Part shown: positions 30,022 to 39,066 of the stretch, piece by piece
How the letters are laid out: each line of letters starts with the position of its first letter
How positions within the stretch are numbered: the first letter of the stretch is position 1
Assembly: GCA_041658785.1 (NCBI GenBank)
Contig: JBAZZL010000001.1
Location: forward strand, 1 to 64,000
DNA from: JAHJGG01 sp041658785
Lineage (GTDB): Bacteria; Patescibacteriota; Patescibacteriia; Magasanikbacterales; UBA922
Direction: 5' to 3'
Length of the DNA stretch: 64,000 nt
Translations under genes and position numbers: made by a program
The notes under the pieces: model-generated
The model's input: the letters and a program-made list of their open reading frames with translations, nothing else
Told to the model about the DNA's origin: nothing
Databases searched by the model: none

Positions 30022-31716
30022 TTAGTGATGAGTTCCCGCGGTAAAGCGCAGTTTCATTTCTTCTTTTTGTTCGCGGCGTAGAAGTTCAAAAGTTTTTTTG
30101 GTCCAAGGAGAATCTTTGAGCACCGAGGCTACCCAGTTGCCGCCAAGAAGATGCGGCATCATTACATAATCGGCTCCAGCGTCATATAGTTCTTTGAGAT
30201 AAGTATTGTGGTAAAGATTCGCGATGATGTTAGTTTTAGAATTCAGGCTCTTGATGTGTTTGATCATAACTAATTGATCGTCAGGTTCGGGCAAAGTAGA
30301 AACCACTAGTTTTGCTTCAGACAGCGGTAAAGAAGAAAGAAATTCAACATCAGCCGCATCGCCAAAATAACAAGGAATACCGCGGTGTTTTAATTTTTGG
30401 ATGGCATCAGGATTAAAGTCCACGACCGCGAAAGTAATTTTCTTTTCCGCCAAGGCTTCACACAGCTTCCAGCCAATGCGGTGGTAGCCAAAAATAATTA
30501 CCTCATATTTTTTGCCCACATCTTCTTTTTGGAGATGTTTATCTTTACCAAAGATATTGAAAAAAGGAATTAAGAAACGATATAGCTCTTCATTGTAGGT
30601 AATAAGGTAAGAAGAAATAAAAATAGTGATCAGCGCGACAATCGTAAAGGTGGGCAATTCTAATCCACCCAGATGGCCCGCCAGCCCGCCGGTAAAAATT
30701 AAAATAAAACCAAACTCGCTTACTTGCGCGCCAGTAACGCCAGCCAAAAAACTATTGCGGCGGGAGAATTTTTGCATTCTGAATAAATGATATAGGATGA
30801 GCGGTTTAATAAATAAAATGAAAGCGGCCAAAATCAAGCCGGGCATTAAAATTTTATTTATTCCCGCCAAGCTCATTTCACTGCCTAAAATGATAAAGAA
30901 CAAAATAATGAAAAAGTCGCGCAAAGGCCTGACGCGGCTCGCGATCTGTGTTTGATATGGGGAAGAGCCTAGTGATAATCCCGCAATTACGGCGCCTATT
31001 TCTATTGAAAATCCCGCCCAGTATAGCAGGCTGGCAACGCCAAAACACCAAGCAATGGTAAAGATAAACAAAAACTCGCTGGATTTGGCGACATGGTCAA
31101 GCAGTCTTGGCAAGAGATAACGGGATAAAAAGAAAACTATAGCGACTAAAATAAATCCTCGCACCAGCAAATCTATCGCGCTGCCAGACGGCATCCCCGC
31201 GCCGCTGGCAGAAGTAATAAAAAGCATGAGGATGATGGCGATAATATCTTGGACAATCATGAGACCGAGGGTGTGCCGGCCATAAGCGGATTCAGCGTCT
31301 TTTTTTTCATTCAGAAGCTTGACAATAATAATCGTGCTGGAAAAAATGATCGCGACGCCAAGATATAAAGCGGATAATACCGGGAAATTTAGATAGCGCA
31401 AAAGTAAAAAACCGATCGCGCCGGTAAGAACAAACTGAACCAGACCAGTAACCACAGCCACCCGGCCGATTTTTTTAATATGGCTGATATTCAAACTCAA
31501 ACCGACAACAAAAAGAAGCAAGACCACGCCGAATTCAGCGAAAGCGTTGTATGCTTTTTGATCTCCGGCAACGAGATTCAAAAAAAGCGGGCCAGCGATT
31601 ATTCCGGCGACAATATACGCGCTCATCAGTGGTTGGCGAAGCAGGCGCATGACGGCGGCAATTGTGACGGTGATGCCGAGGAGAATGCTGAGTTGGAAGA
31701 AGATGTTGTCAATCAT
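30022..31716 (-). CDS. KefB-like cation:proton antiporter with TrkA-N (RCK) domain
   Basis: A CPA2-type antiporter of 564 residues. Twelve or so hydrophobic helices fill residues 1-385, including YIVAGIIAGP and IVQDIIAIILM (the QD motif of KefB/KefC relatives). A cytoplasmic RCK_N domain begins at about 396: YEVIIFGYHRIGWKL with the NAD-binding glycines (GYHRIG, first G of the usual GxGxxG changed). The C-terminal part (DAADVEFLSSL, DAGADYVMMP) is complete. It probably exchanges K+ or Na+ for protons and is gated by nucleotide. An inverted repeat lies at its 5' side. Confidence 0.88.
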   Translation of the reverse strand: MIDNIFFQLSILLGITVTIAAVMRLLRQPLMSAYIVAGIIAGPLFLNLVAGDQKAYNAFAEFGVVLLLFVVGLSLNISHIKKIGRVAVVTGLVQFVLTGAIGFLLLRYLNFPVLSALYLGVAIIFSSTIIIVKLLNEKKDAESAYGRHTLGLMIVQDIIAIILMLFITSASGAGMPSGSAIDLLVRGFILVAIVFFLSRYLLPRLLDHVAKSSEFLFIFTIAWCFGVASLLYWAGFSIEIGAVIAGLSLGSSPYQTQIASRVRPLRDFFIILFFIILGSEMSLAGINKILMPGLILAAFILFIKPLILYHLFRMQKFSRRNSFLAGVTGAQVSEFGFILIFTGGLAGHLGGLELPTFTIVALITIFISSYLITYNEELYRFLIPFFNIFGKDKHLQKEDVGKKYEVIIFGYHRIGWKLCEALAEKKITFAVVDFNPDAIQKLKHRGIPCYFGDAADVEFLSSLPLSEAKLVVSTLPEPDDQLVMIKHIKSLNSKTNIIANLYHNTYLKELYDAGADYVMMPHLLGGNWVASVLKDSPWTKKTFELLRREQKEEMKLRFTAGTHH

Positions 31717-31725
31717 AATAATACA

Positions 31726-31785
31726 TACGAATTATACGAATGTACGGATACCATTATAAAAATTCGTACATTCGTATAATTCGTA
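31726..31785. repeat. Perfect 21-bp inverted repeat of TACGAAT units
   Basis: Arms 31726-31746 and 31765-31785 are exact complements, composed of TACGAAT/TATACGAA units. It lies nine bases upstream of the antiporter start. Confidence 0.85.
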
Positions 31786-31830
31786 ATCCGTATGTTGAGT
31801 ATTATAGCAGAAAATGAGTAAATTGTCTTT

Positions 31831-34800
31831 TTATTTTTTCCTCCTCACCACCGCCACCGCCACTCCGCCAAATCGTTTAACCAATCCAGCGACCGCCGCC
31901 CCCCTTGCCCTGGCGAATAGGCCGGCCAAGAGGGCAGTGAGTCCGCCGGCCGTGGCGGTTAAGTATGTTTCAGCCACGTCTTTTGACGAGGCCGCGCCGG
32001 AGTCGGGCAGATTATTTATAGCCGACTCGGCTACGCCGGTTTTGACGATGTCGGCTTGGCCGCGGGGCAGGAGTTGGAAGCCGTCTTTGGTGCGGCTGAC
32101 GATGCCAGTAACTTGGGCCAGGTCGCCGAGCTGCAGTGTTTGGCGATTGATGCCGGCGCCGCGTTTGAAATAAATCCGTACTTCTTCAGTGCCGTCGTCA
32201 ACGTACATGTAAGATGATTTTATTTCCGTAATTTCTCCGTGTACTTGCGCCAGCCAGCCCTCGTAGCCCTCGCCGACGTCCGTAACATCAAGCGTTTTTG
32301 CTTGAGGTTCGCCCGGGTGGTCAATTTTGACGATATCGTCTTTGGTCTGGGTTTTGAGGCGGGCTTCGCCGTTGATCTGCGAAATCTCGCCGGTTACTTC
32401 CACGCGGTCGCCGACTTTTAAATCCGACGGGAAGTCCTTTTTGTAAGAATAAATTTGCACGCCCGGGCTTCCCACAATGTAAAAATACTGCGAACCTAAA
32501 ACGCCGGGCAGAACCGCCACAATGCCGGCCACTTTTACGCGGTCGCCGACGTCTTCTTCGCGGATTTTTTCCAAGGTAGTGTTAATGACCGGCTTAATAT
32601 ATTTGCTTTTGTTTTTGGTTATTTTTGTTCCAGCCACCGCTTTCGGAACGGAGATAATATTGGCTTCGCCCGGGGTGATGCTCGCGGTCCAGGTCCAGTT
32701 TTCATCCGTATCCGGCGCATAGCTCGCGCCTTCGGGCGCGTCGTCGTAGCGGACTTCGGTTAAAATTGTTCCATCCGGGTACAGTATTCTGACCGAGTCG
32801 CTCACATTATTCAGCGCCAGTTTTGTCTCCTGCTTGCCAAAGACCTTGTACTCGCCGGCCGCGATAATCGTGCCGTCGGGAATCGTATAAGCGCGCGAGC
32901 CGCCCTCTTCATCATCCAGTTTTAATTGAGAAATATCAATTTCCTCCGCAGTCGGATTCCAGAGTTCAATAAATTCCGCGGCGTCCGAGCCGGCCGGGTT
33001 GGGAATGAATTCGGAAACTCTGATTTTTTCCACCGGTTCAGTTGATAAATATCCGCCGGCGAAGTCCGCCTCGTTTTTTACCGTGATAATCACGTTTTTT
33101 TCTGATTCATTACCGCTCGTATCGGAGACGGTCAGTTTGATCGTATAAACACCCATCGCGATAAAACGATGTTCCACGAGCGCGCCTTCGCCCCCGCCGC
33201 CATCGCCAAAATCCCAGACAAACGTCATTTCATCGCCATCCGGATCAGTTGTGTCCGACGCGTCAAACATTACCGGCTCGTTTACGGCGACCTCGGTATC
33301 CACATCAATCGCGATAATCGGCGCCGCGCTTTTTCCTTCTAAAATATTTTTTGTTCCGGGCGTGGATTTAACGGTCCAGGCCCAGGAATTATCATCGCGG
33401 CGGGCGTAGCTTTCGTTTTCTCCGGCGCTACCGGTGTATCTTATTTTGTCCGCGACGGCGCCGCTCGCGCCATACAGAGCAATTTCATCGCCGCCGGTGT
33501 TATTTAGCGCGATGCCGGTCATTGAGCGTTTGAAAACAATAAAGCCGCCCGCGCTTAATGTTCCCTGGGTGATAGTATAACGTTTGCTGGAGCTGTCTCC
33601 GAGCTTCCAACCGGCTAGGTTGATTGTTTCCGCGCCGGTATTTTTTAATTCAATCCATTCCCCGTCATCATCGGCCCCGGCCGGATTGGGCAGAAGTTCG
33701 TTAATAACGACATTGGTTGGCATGGTTGCCGGAGCGACTGTTTTGCCCTCTGGCGTCGTGTTGGTGATGATATTCGCGCGGCCGGAAGTAATCGTGGCCG
33801 TTAAAACAAAATCATAATAATCATTGTTGCTGTCTTGGCCGTTCACTTTTCTGATCAAACTCGTGGGGTCGGCCGGAACAGGCGCGTTGTCCGCCAGATT
33901 GCCATCGTCCCAAGTTCCATAAGTAACGCTGTCTATTTCTTTTCCGCTCGGATCAAAAATTTTTACAATGTCGCCGCTATTATTCAAACTGCCTTTCGGT
34001 TCTTCAATGACAAAATATCCTTTTGCAGCGACACTGCCAGCAAGCGCGGTTTTGGTTTCGCTGCCATCCTCAATCCACCAGCTGTCAAGAGCGATCATGC
34101 TGCCGGTAGTGTTAAAAATCTCCACGAACTCTTCCGCGTCGTCGGCCGGATCGCTTACCAATTCATTGATCACCAAGCTCCCGGGATTAAACGAAGGCAA
34201 AAGAGCGCCTCCGCCGCCGGCAGGAGGCGGCGGCGCGGGCAAAGCCGGCGCGGTGATTTGATTATCCGTTCCCTTGGTCGGCGTTGCGGTTTCGGCAAAA
34301 TCATTTTTGTCATTATTTGTGTCTTGCCCGTCTACGATTCTGGCAACAGTGTTCGGATCACTTACCGCCGGCGCATTGTCCGCGGTGTTTCCGTCGTCCC
34401 AATTGCCATAAACCGCTTTGTCAATAATTTCTCCAGTTGGATTTTTTAAAATAATAATATCGCCGCTGTTATTTAATTTACTGCTAGCCAAAGCAATCAC
34501 CGCGAAGCCGAGAGTTTCAATCGTATTTGTCGGGGAAGAAATAGTACCTACGCCATCAGCCAAAGTCCAACCGGTTAAATTAACAGTTAAAGTGGACGCA
34601 TTGTACAGTTCAATCCATTCATTTTGGCCTTCAGGCGCGTCGCTGACAAATTCATTAATTACAATTAAAGCTGGTGTTGAAGTTGGTGTGGGGATTGAAT
34701 CGCTAACCACAATGTTTAAAGTTTCTAAATCAGTCGCGCCATCATCATCCGTAACAGTAAGAGTAACCGCAAATGTTCCTGCCGTAGTGAAAGTGTGGGT

Positions 34801-35532
34801 AATTGTTGCTTCGTTACCGATAATGGCATCCTCTATTTTCCATTCATAACTAATTATTGTTCCATCAGAATCAGTTGAATTATTGCCGTTTAGCGCGACT
34901 GGAGTATTGACATCGGCTGTGGCGCTCGCAGAAATAATTGCCGTAGGAGGATTGTTCGCTGGTGGTGTAAAACCTGACCAATAGTTTTGAACGCCGGCAG
35001 TATTTCCGTTCGGGTGTTCTATCCAGTTTGAGCTGGTGTAATCTGGCAAAGAGGCGTCTTTTCTTTCCAGCGAATAATCAAAGGCCGGGACATAGGTAAA
35101 TTGTTCAACAAAATTGCCATCAGCGTCTTTTAAGCCGATTTCTTCTCCGCTTTCGTTCAGCGTACTCCATGAGCTATCAAAAATAGTAACGCTTACACTC
35201 GGATAATCCGCTCGAAAATTAATATCGTTTTGGGTGATGACCGCATATTCTCCCGGGCCAATTAAATAATCATCTCCCTGAATTAAACTAAGTCCATGAT
35301 TGGTTGCTTCTTCCCAAAATTTCCAGTCTTCCATATTTATTGGTTCGGTTCCTTTGTTAAAAATTTCTACCCATTCATGCCCGCTGGATTCGTAATTGCC
35401 AATTTCATTAATTACAATGTCCGCATTATTTCCTAAAACTTTCCCGCTAAATAAAAAAACGCTCCCAAGCATTATAATACTCGCGAGCGCTATACCCCCG
35501 TTTCTTTTCAGAATATTTATTTTACTATCCAT
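31831..35532 (-). CDS. Lamin-tail/PKD/OB multi-domain surface protein
   Basis: This 1233-residue exported protein starts with a signal sequence (basic MDSKINILKRN, hydrophobic 13-32, probable cleavage near VLG-NNA). Domains in order: lamin-tail (LTD) 38-180, PKD 195-278, LTD 288-400, a Pro/Gly linker, LTD 452-575, LTD 606-720, PKD 736-819, LTD 836-950, two OB-like folds 995-1070 and 1085-1165, and a C-terminal hydrophobic helix (about 1188-1207) with a basic tail. LTD repeats bind nothing known with certainty in bacteria; together with nuclease-like OB folds they occur in exported DNA-processing proteins, but no nuclease is attached here. The C-terminal helix with a basic tail suggests membrane anchoring. 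Confidence 0.88.
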   Translation of the reverse strand: MDSKINILKRNGGIALASIIMLGSVFLFSGKVLGNNADIVINEIGNYESSGHEWVEIFNKGTEPINMEDWKFWEEATNHGLSLIQGDDYLIGPGEYAVITQNDINFRADYPSVSVTIFDSSWSTLNESGEEIGLKDADGNFVEQFTYVPAFDYSLERKDASLPDYTSSNWIEHPNGNTAGVQNYWSGFTPPANNPPTAIISASATADVNTPVALNGNNSTDSDGTIISYEWKIEDAIIGNEATITHTFTTAGTFAVTLTVTDDDGATDLETLNIVVSDSIPTPTSTPALIVINEFVSDAPEGQNEWIELYNASTLTVNLTGWTLADGVGTISSPTNTIETLGFAVIALASSKLNNSGDIIILKNPTGEIIDKAVYGNWDDGNTADNAPAVSDPNTVARIVDGQDTNNDKNDFAETATPTKGTDNQITAPALPAPPPPAGGGGALLPSFNPGSLVINELVSDPADDAEEFVEIFNTTGSMIALDSWWIEDGSETKTALAGSVAAKGYFVIEEPKGSLNNSGDIVKIFDPSGKEIDSVTYGTWDDGNLADNAPVPADPTSLIRKVNGQDSNNDYYDFVLTATITSGRANIITNTTPEGKTVAPATMPTNVVINELLPNPAGADDDGEWIELKNTGAETINLAGWKLGDSSSKRYTITQGTLSAGGFIVFKRSMTGIALNNTGGDEIALYGASGAVADKIRYTGSAGENESYARRDDNSWAWTVKSTPGTKNILEGKSAAPIIAIDVDTEVAVNEPVMFDASDTTDPDGDEMTFVWDFGDGGGGEGALVEHRFIAMGVYTIKLTVSDTSGNESEKNVIITVKNEADFAGGYLSTEPVEKIRVSEFIPNPAGSDAAEFIELWNPTAEEIDISQLKLDDEEGGSRAYTIPDGTIIAAGEYKVFGKQETKLALNNVSDSVRILYPDGTILTEVRYDDAPEGASYAPDTDENWTWTASITPGEANIISVPKAVAGTKITKNKSKYIKPVINTTLEKIREEDVGDRVKVAGIVAVLPGVLGSQYFYIVGSPGVQIYSYKKDFPSDLKVGDRVEVTGEISQINGEARLKTQTKDDIVKIDHPGEPQAKTLDVTDVGEGYEGWLAQVHGEITEIKSSYMYVDDGTEEVRIYFKRGAGINRQTLQLGDLAQVTGIVSRTKDGFQLLPRGQADIVKTGVAESAINNLPDSGAASSKDVAETYLTATAGGLTALLAGLFARARGAAVAGLVKRFGGVAVAVVRRKK

Positions 35533-35795
35533 ACCCCCTAATGTTAAGAACTAAAAATAAAATTATTTTGATTATAGCATTTTTTAAAAAATAAAAAAAT
35601 ACCCGCTGGCCAAGCAATCTATCCACCTGTCCTCCTTCCTTTTTGAAAGGAAGGAGGAACGTGGTAAAAATGTTATTGTTAAACCAACTTTTTTTGAGCA
35701 AAAATGAGAGAGGACTTTAGAAAACTTTTATTAACGGGTTCCCTTTCCCCTCATAAGGGAAAGGGGCAGGGATAGAGTTGTCGGGCTACCACGAT
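35533..35795. repeat. Spacer with two C/T-rich hairpins
   Basis: The hairpin CCTCCTTCCTTT/AAAGGAAGGAGG (35632-35656) is a terminator-like stem. A family C element CCCTTTCCCCT/AGGGGAAAGGG-like stem lies near 35742-35770, related to 47920, 48405 and 51215. Confidence 0.65.
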
Positions 35796-36860
35796 TTAGT
35801 TGTTATCTAGTTCACCGTGATAGTAGCAATTATAGATGGAGATAATAGCCAAAAACAACGAGGCGATAATCGGCCCGATCACAAAACCGGAAATACCAAA
35901 AAGAAAAATGCCGCCCAAAGTAGTAAAGAGAATAATGAGCGGATGCATTTGAGTATCCTTGCCAATGAGCGGCGGACGGATAATATTGTCTATGGTGCTG
36001 ATGAATAATCCGCCAATGAGGATAACCAGCCCTTGCCAGGTATTTCCAAGAGCAAGCATAATGATGCCGGCGGGAAGCCAGATAACAAACGAACCAATGG
36101 CCGGGACTACGGACAAAGCGATCATAATAATACCCCAAACCAAAGCTCCTTGAATGCCGGCAATCCAAAAAAAGATTCCGCCCAAAGTGCCTTGCAGACC
36201 GCCGACAATGAGCGTGCTTTTCAAAGTAGCTCTAGCCGTAGAAGTGAACTTCTGATAAAGCATTGCTTCATATTTATCGCCCAAGGGAGAGACGCGCATG
36301 AGAAATTTGAGCAGGCGCGGGCCATCTTTGAAAAAGAAAAACAAAGTGTAGAACATGATAAACAGCATGAAGACAAACTTGACTGACACTTGTGTTAAAT
36401 TTTTAACATTATTAAATAAAAAGATGCTGATTACCTTGGTCGCGTTTGTGGCATAACCTGTCCATTCCGTTTTGATATTTTCCACATAAGGAGCAAGGGG
36501 GGTGGACTCTAGCCATGCCGTAGCGCCTTGAACATTATTGATAAGACCGTCTCCTCGCGAGACTCGCGTGTACAATTCAATTGATTCATTGACAATGAGA
36601 ATAGAAAGCAAGGTAAGGGGAAGGAATATGGTTACGATCACTAAAACCAAAACAAAAACGGAGCTTAAGCGCGGCAGTTTGATGTGTTTGTCCAGCCAGC
36701 TATATATCGGATAAAACAAAATTGCCAATACCGCGGCCCAGAAAATCGGATAAAAAAACGGACGAATGAGATAGAGCATGGCAATGGTCAAAATGATGAT
36801 CAACCCGAAAAAGAAGGCTGAGCGCATTGTGCTAAAATTTACTTTCTCGTTTTTCGGCAT
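35796..36860 (-). CDS. AI-2E family transporter (PerM-like permease)
   Basis: The 354-residue protein has about eight transmembrane helices and the family's C-terminal pattern: LIVGGLQGTLGGIFFWIAGI, VPAIGSFVIWLPAGIIML, DNIIRPPLIG and the final GISGFVIGPIIASL. Members export autoinducer 2 in a few cases or work as Na+/H+ antiporters in others, so the substrate is open. I chose the ATG at 36860 (MPKNEK) because an extended frame reads through a family B repeat into non-homologous sequence. Confidence 0.88.
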   Translation of the reverse strand: MPKNEKVNFSTMRSAFFFGLIIILTIAMLYLIRPFFYPIFWAAVLAILFYPIYSWLDKHIKLPRLSSVFVLVLVIVTIFLPLTLLSILIVNESIELYTRVSRGDGLINNVQGATAWLESTPLAPYVENIKTEWTGYATNATKVISIFLFNNVKNLTQVSVKFVFMLFIMFYTLFFFFKDGPRLLKFLMRVSPLGDKYEAMLYQKFTSTARATLKSTLIVGGLQGTLGGIFFWIAGIQGALVWGIIMIALSVVPAIGSFVIWLPAGIIMLALGNTWQGLVILIGGLFISTIDNIIRPPLIGKDTQMHPLIILFTTLGGIFLFGISGFVIGPIIASLFLAIISIYNCYYHGELDNN

Positions 36861-36873
36861 ATTTTTATTTTTT

Positions 36874-36973
36874 AATCCGTCTACGCCTGTGGGCTGCGCC
36901 GGACAAGAAGGTGGTTTAATTCCCCGCAGCTTGCTGCGGAACAAGAGTCCAGAGCTTGCTCTGGGGTTCATAC
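36874..36973. repeat. Repeat family B, copy with paired hairpins
   Basis: Starts AATCCGTCTACGCCTGTGGG and ends GGGGTTCATACC; holds the hairpins CCCCGCAGC/GCTGCGG and CCAGAGC/GCTCTGG with TTG-type loops. The reverse-oriented copy is at 56733-56914. Confidence 0.8.
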
Positions 36974-37130
36974 CTTTGATTTTTTTTAAGGCCCTTTGAG
37001 GTTTGGGGCGGCAATCGAACGAACTACGCCCCCTTTCCCTTTCAAAGTATAGCACAATTTACAAATCCACAAAATAGTCCAGCTTTTTGGTTGTCGGTTT
37101 TCCGCTCGTTATACCACTCAATTGTTAATC

Positions 37131-37158
37131 AAAAAACCCCGGAGTCCGGGGCTTTTTT
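37131..37158. terminator. Terminator of rpmH
   Basis: CCCCGG-AGT-CCGGGG flanked by A6 and T6, directly behind the rpmH stop on the minus strand; also suits the opposite direction. Confidence 0.9.
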
Positions 37159-37159
37159 A

Positions 37160-37336
37160 TTATCTTGTTTTTCGCGTCCTTTTGCCAGTCTTTTCATCAC
37201 TTACTGTCAGCTTGGCTCTGGCTTTGTTCCTGCGCCGTTTCAATACGTCTCTGCCGTTTTTTGTCTTCATTCGAGAACGAAATCCGTGGGCTTTCGCGCG
37301 TTTCCTTTTTTTGGGTTGGTAGGTTCTTTTTGGCAT
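37160..37336 (-). CDS. rpmH: 50S ribosomal protein L34
   Basis: This 58-residue frame reads MPKRTYQPKKRKRAKAHGF and continues with the L34 core RSRMKTKNGRDVLKRRRNKAR, ending with a short basic extension. The protein is a small 50S component near the exit tunnel. The start lies after an AT-rich leader without SD, and a strong terminator follows. L34 belongs to the ancestral dnaA-dnaN neighbourhood, but here it lies downstream of dnaN on the same strand instead of upstream and divergent. The usual partner rnpA is not visible next to it. Confidence 0.95.
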   Translation of the reverse strand: MPKRTYQPKKRKRAKAHGFRSRMKTKNGRDVLKRRRNKARAKLTVSDEKTGKRTRKTR

Positions 37337-37616
37337 AAAAATTTGTTATACTCAATTGCTAATTAAATTCCGTATAATACTCCGTTTTCCCGGCCGCCGA
37401 CTTTGTGTCGGGATGGAACAATAGTCCAGAGCTTGTTGTAAGGTTCATACCTTCATACCATTGATTAATTTTTTATCTCTCTACAATTCCCCGCCTTTCC
37501 AGCTTCCTAACAATTAAACAGTTTACTTGAATTATAATATTTTGTCAACATCCCATCCTAACTCCTTTCCCAACATACTCAAGAAACCAAAATATCCGTC
37601 GTTTTATTTTAAAAAT
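37337..37616. repeat. AT-rich spacer with a partial family B repeat
   Basis: The segment 37415-37451 resembles the GGTATGAACC and AGAGCTTGTTG ends of family B (AGTCCAGAGCTTG, AGGTTCATACC). No gene is seen. Confidence 0.6.
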
Positions 37617-38735
37617 TTACTGCCTGATTGGCATTATAATATATAAATAATCCTCTTTTCCTTTTTCTTTTATTAAGCATGGGGCGTCCGCGCTGTTCAT
37701 CAACAATTCAATATCACCGCTCATCTGCAGCAAGCCGTCAAGAAGATACCGGTGATTGAGTAGAATTGAATTCTCTTCGCCCGTTACATCAGCATCAATT
37801 TCTGAACTATGTTCTCCTTTTTGCGTGCTCATAGAAGAAATACCAACAGTATTATTTGACGCGTTAAAATCAAAAGAAACAGCATTCACTCCTGCGGTAG
37901 TAAACAAACTGGCGGCCTTTATTTTGTTTATCATTACTTCTAAAGGAAAAGTCGCTGTTGTTTTGAAAGCTGCTGGAATTATCTGCGTGTAATCTGGGTA
38001 CTTTCCATCAATCAGCCTGGTGCTAAATTCGTAATTATCATATTGAAAGAGAAGTTGTGTATTGCTGATCAAAACACGCGCCTGTATTTCATCATTCTTT
38101 TTTTCCAAACCAAGCAACCTCGCCATTTCATACGCTGCGCGAGCAGGCACTATGCAATTACACCCATCTTCTCCTTGCGCTACAGATACTTTTTTTTCCG
38201 CCAGACGATAAGAGTCTGTTGCCGCCAAAACCAACCCGCGGTATCTCTCGGTAAAAAATGAAAAGTTGACGCCTGACAACTCAGGTCTTATTTCATTTTT
38301 TGCGGCGGCTATCGCTGTTTGAGACAGCGCCTGCCGGAATGGTTCTCCCAACAACAGATAAATGTGCGACGCTTCCACCTCTGGCAATATGGGGAATTCA
38401 TCCGCGGGTGTTCCTTTTATTTTTGTGCTTGAATTCCCGCAAGATACTTTTAATTCGTTTTCTTTTAAACTTATTTCAACCTGATCTTCTGTGAGCAGGT
38501 GAATATAATCACTCAATGTCTTTGCTGGCGCGGTAAATGTCCCTGCCTCTTCTATTTTTGCCCTCAGGTTTGCTTTTACTGACATTTCCAAATTTGTTGC
38601 TACAAATTCAACTTTCGACTCGCTTACAATAATTAAAATATTTACCAAGATTGGCAGATTGACCTGTCTGCCAGCCACAGAACTCACAATATCTAGAGTG
38701 TGTGACAAATTTTCTCGCGTGCATGTAAATTTCAT
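37617..38735 (-). CDS. dnaN: DNA polymerase III beta sliding clamp
   Basis: DnaN forms the ring clamp. The three domains are readable in 372 residues (MKFTCTRENLSHTL; the middle SGVNFSFF...LAATDSYRLAE; the last LIDGKYPDYTQIIP). The C-terminus MPIRQ is close to the usual M-P-M/I-R. The gene follows dnaA on the minus strand across a 331-base AT-rich gap. No SD precedes the ATG. Confidence 0.95.
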   Translation of the reverse strand: MKFTCTRENLSHTLDIVSSVAGRQVNLPILVNILIIVSESKVEFVATNLEMSVKANLRAKIEEAGTFTAPAKTLSDYIHLLTEDQVEISLKENELKVSCGNSSTKIKGTPADEFPILPEVEASHIYLLLGEPFRQALSQTAIAAAKNEIRPELSGVNFSFFTERYRGLVLAATDSYRLAEKKVSVAQGEDGCNCIVPARAAYEMARLLGLEKKNDEIQARVLISNTQLLFQYDNYEFSTRLIDGKYPDYTQIIPAAFKTTATFPLEVMINKIKAASLFTTAGVNAVSFDFNASNNTVGISSMSTQKGEHSSEIDADVTGEENSILLNHRYLLDGLLQMSGDIELLMNSADAPCLIKEKGKEDYLYIIMPIRQ

Positions 38736-39066
38736 ATTTTAATTATTTAATTTATTTTCTATTATCACTTTCTTTATTTATTATTAATAATATTGTTGTG
38801 TATTGTAGAGGAGTGGATAGAGTGGATAAAACATGAAATTGCTTTTTATTGAGTCTAAAATTGAAGGTGGCGGACGTGGTGTGTTTGTGTTTTTTTGTTG
38901 ATTAATTGTTTATATTTTTTTGTATTATTTTTTGTTTGTGTATAAGGTGTTTTTGATTTTTATATTTTTCAACAGGCTGGCGGCAGTTTAATTTTTTTTT
39001 CAACAATATTATCCACCGATATATTATTTTTTTAAATCAATTCAATCTGCCTGCGCCGCCTTGAAA
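38736..39066. other. AT-rich dnaA-dnaN intergenic region
   Basis: No gene is seen. The stretch is mostly A/T, with T-rich tracts suited to duplex unwinding. DnaA-box-like 9-mers: TTATCCACT (complement at about 38821-38829) and TTATCCACC (about 39009). A short GGCGG/CCTGCC motif is present. It may form one half of a bipartite origin with 40651-40690. Confidence 0.45.

Noticed and set aside
35796..37055. Longer AI-2E transporter start at 37055
   Set aside because: The extra 65 residues are encoded by a family B repeat.
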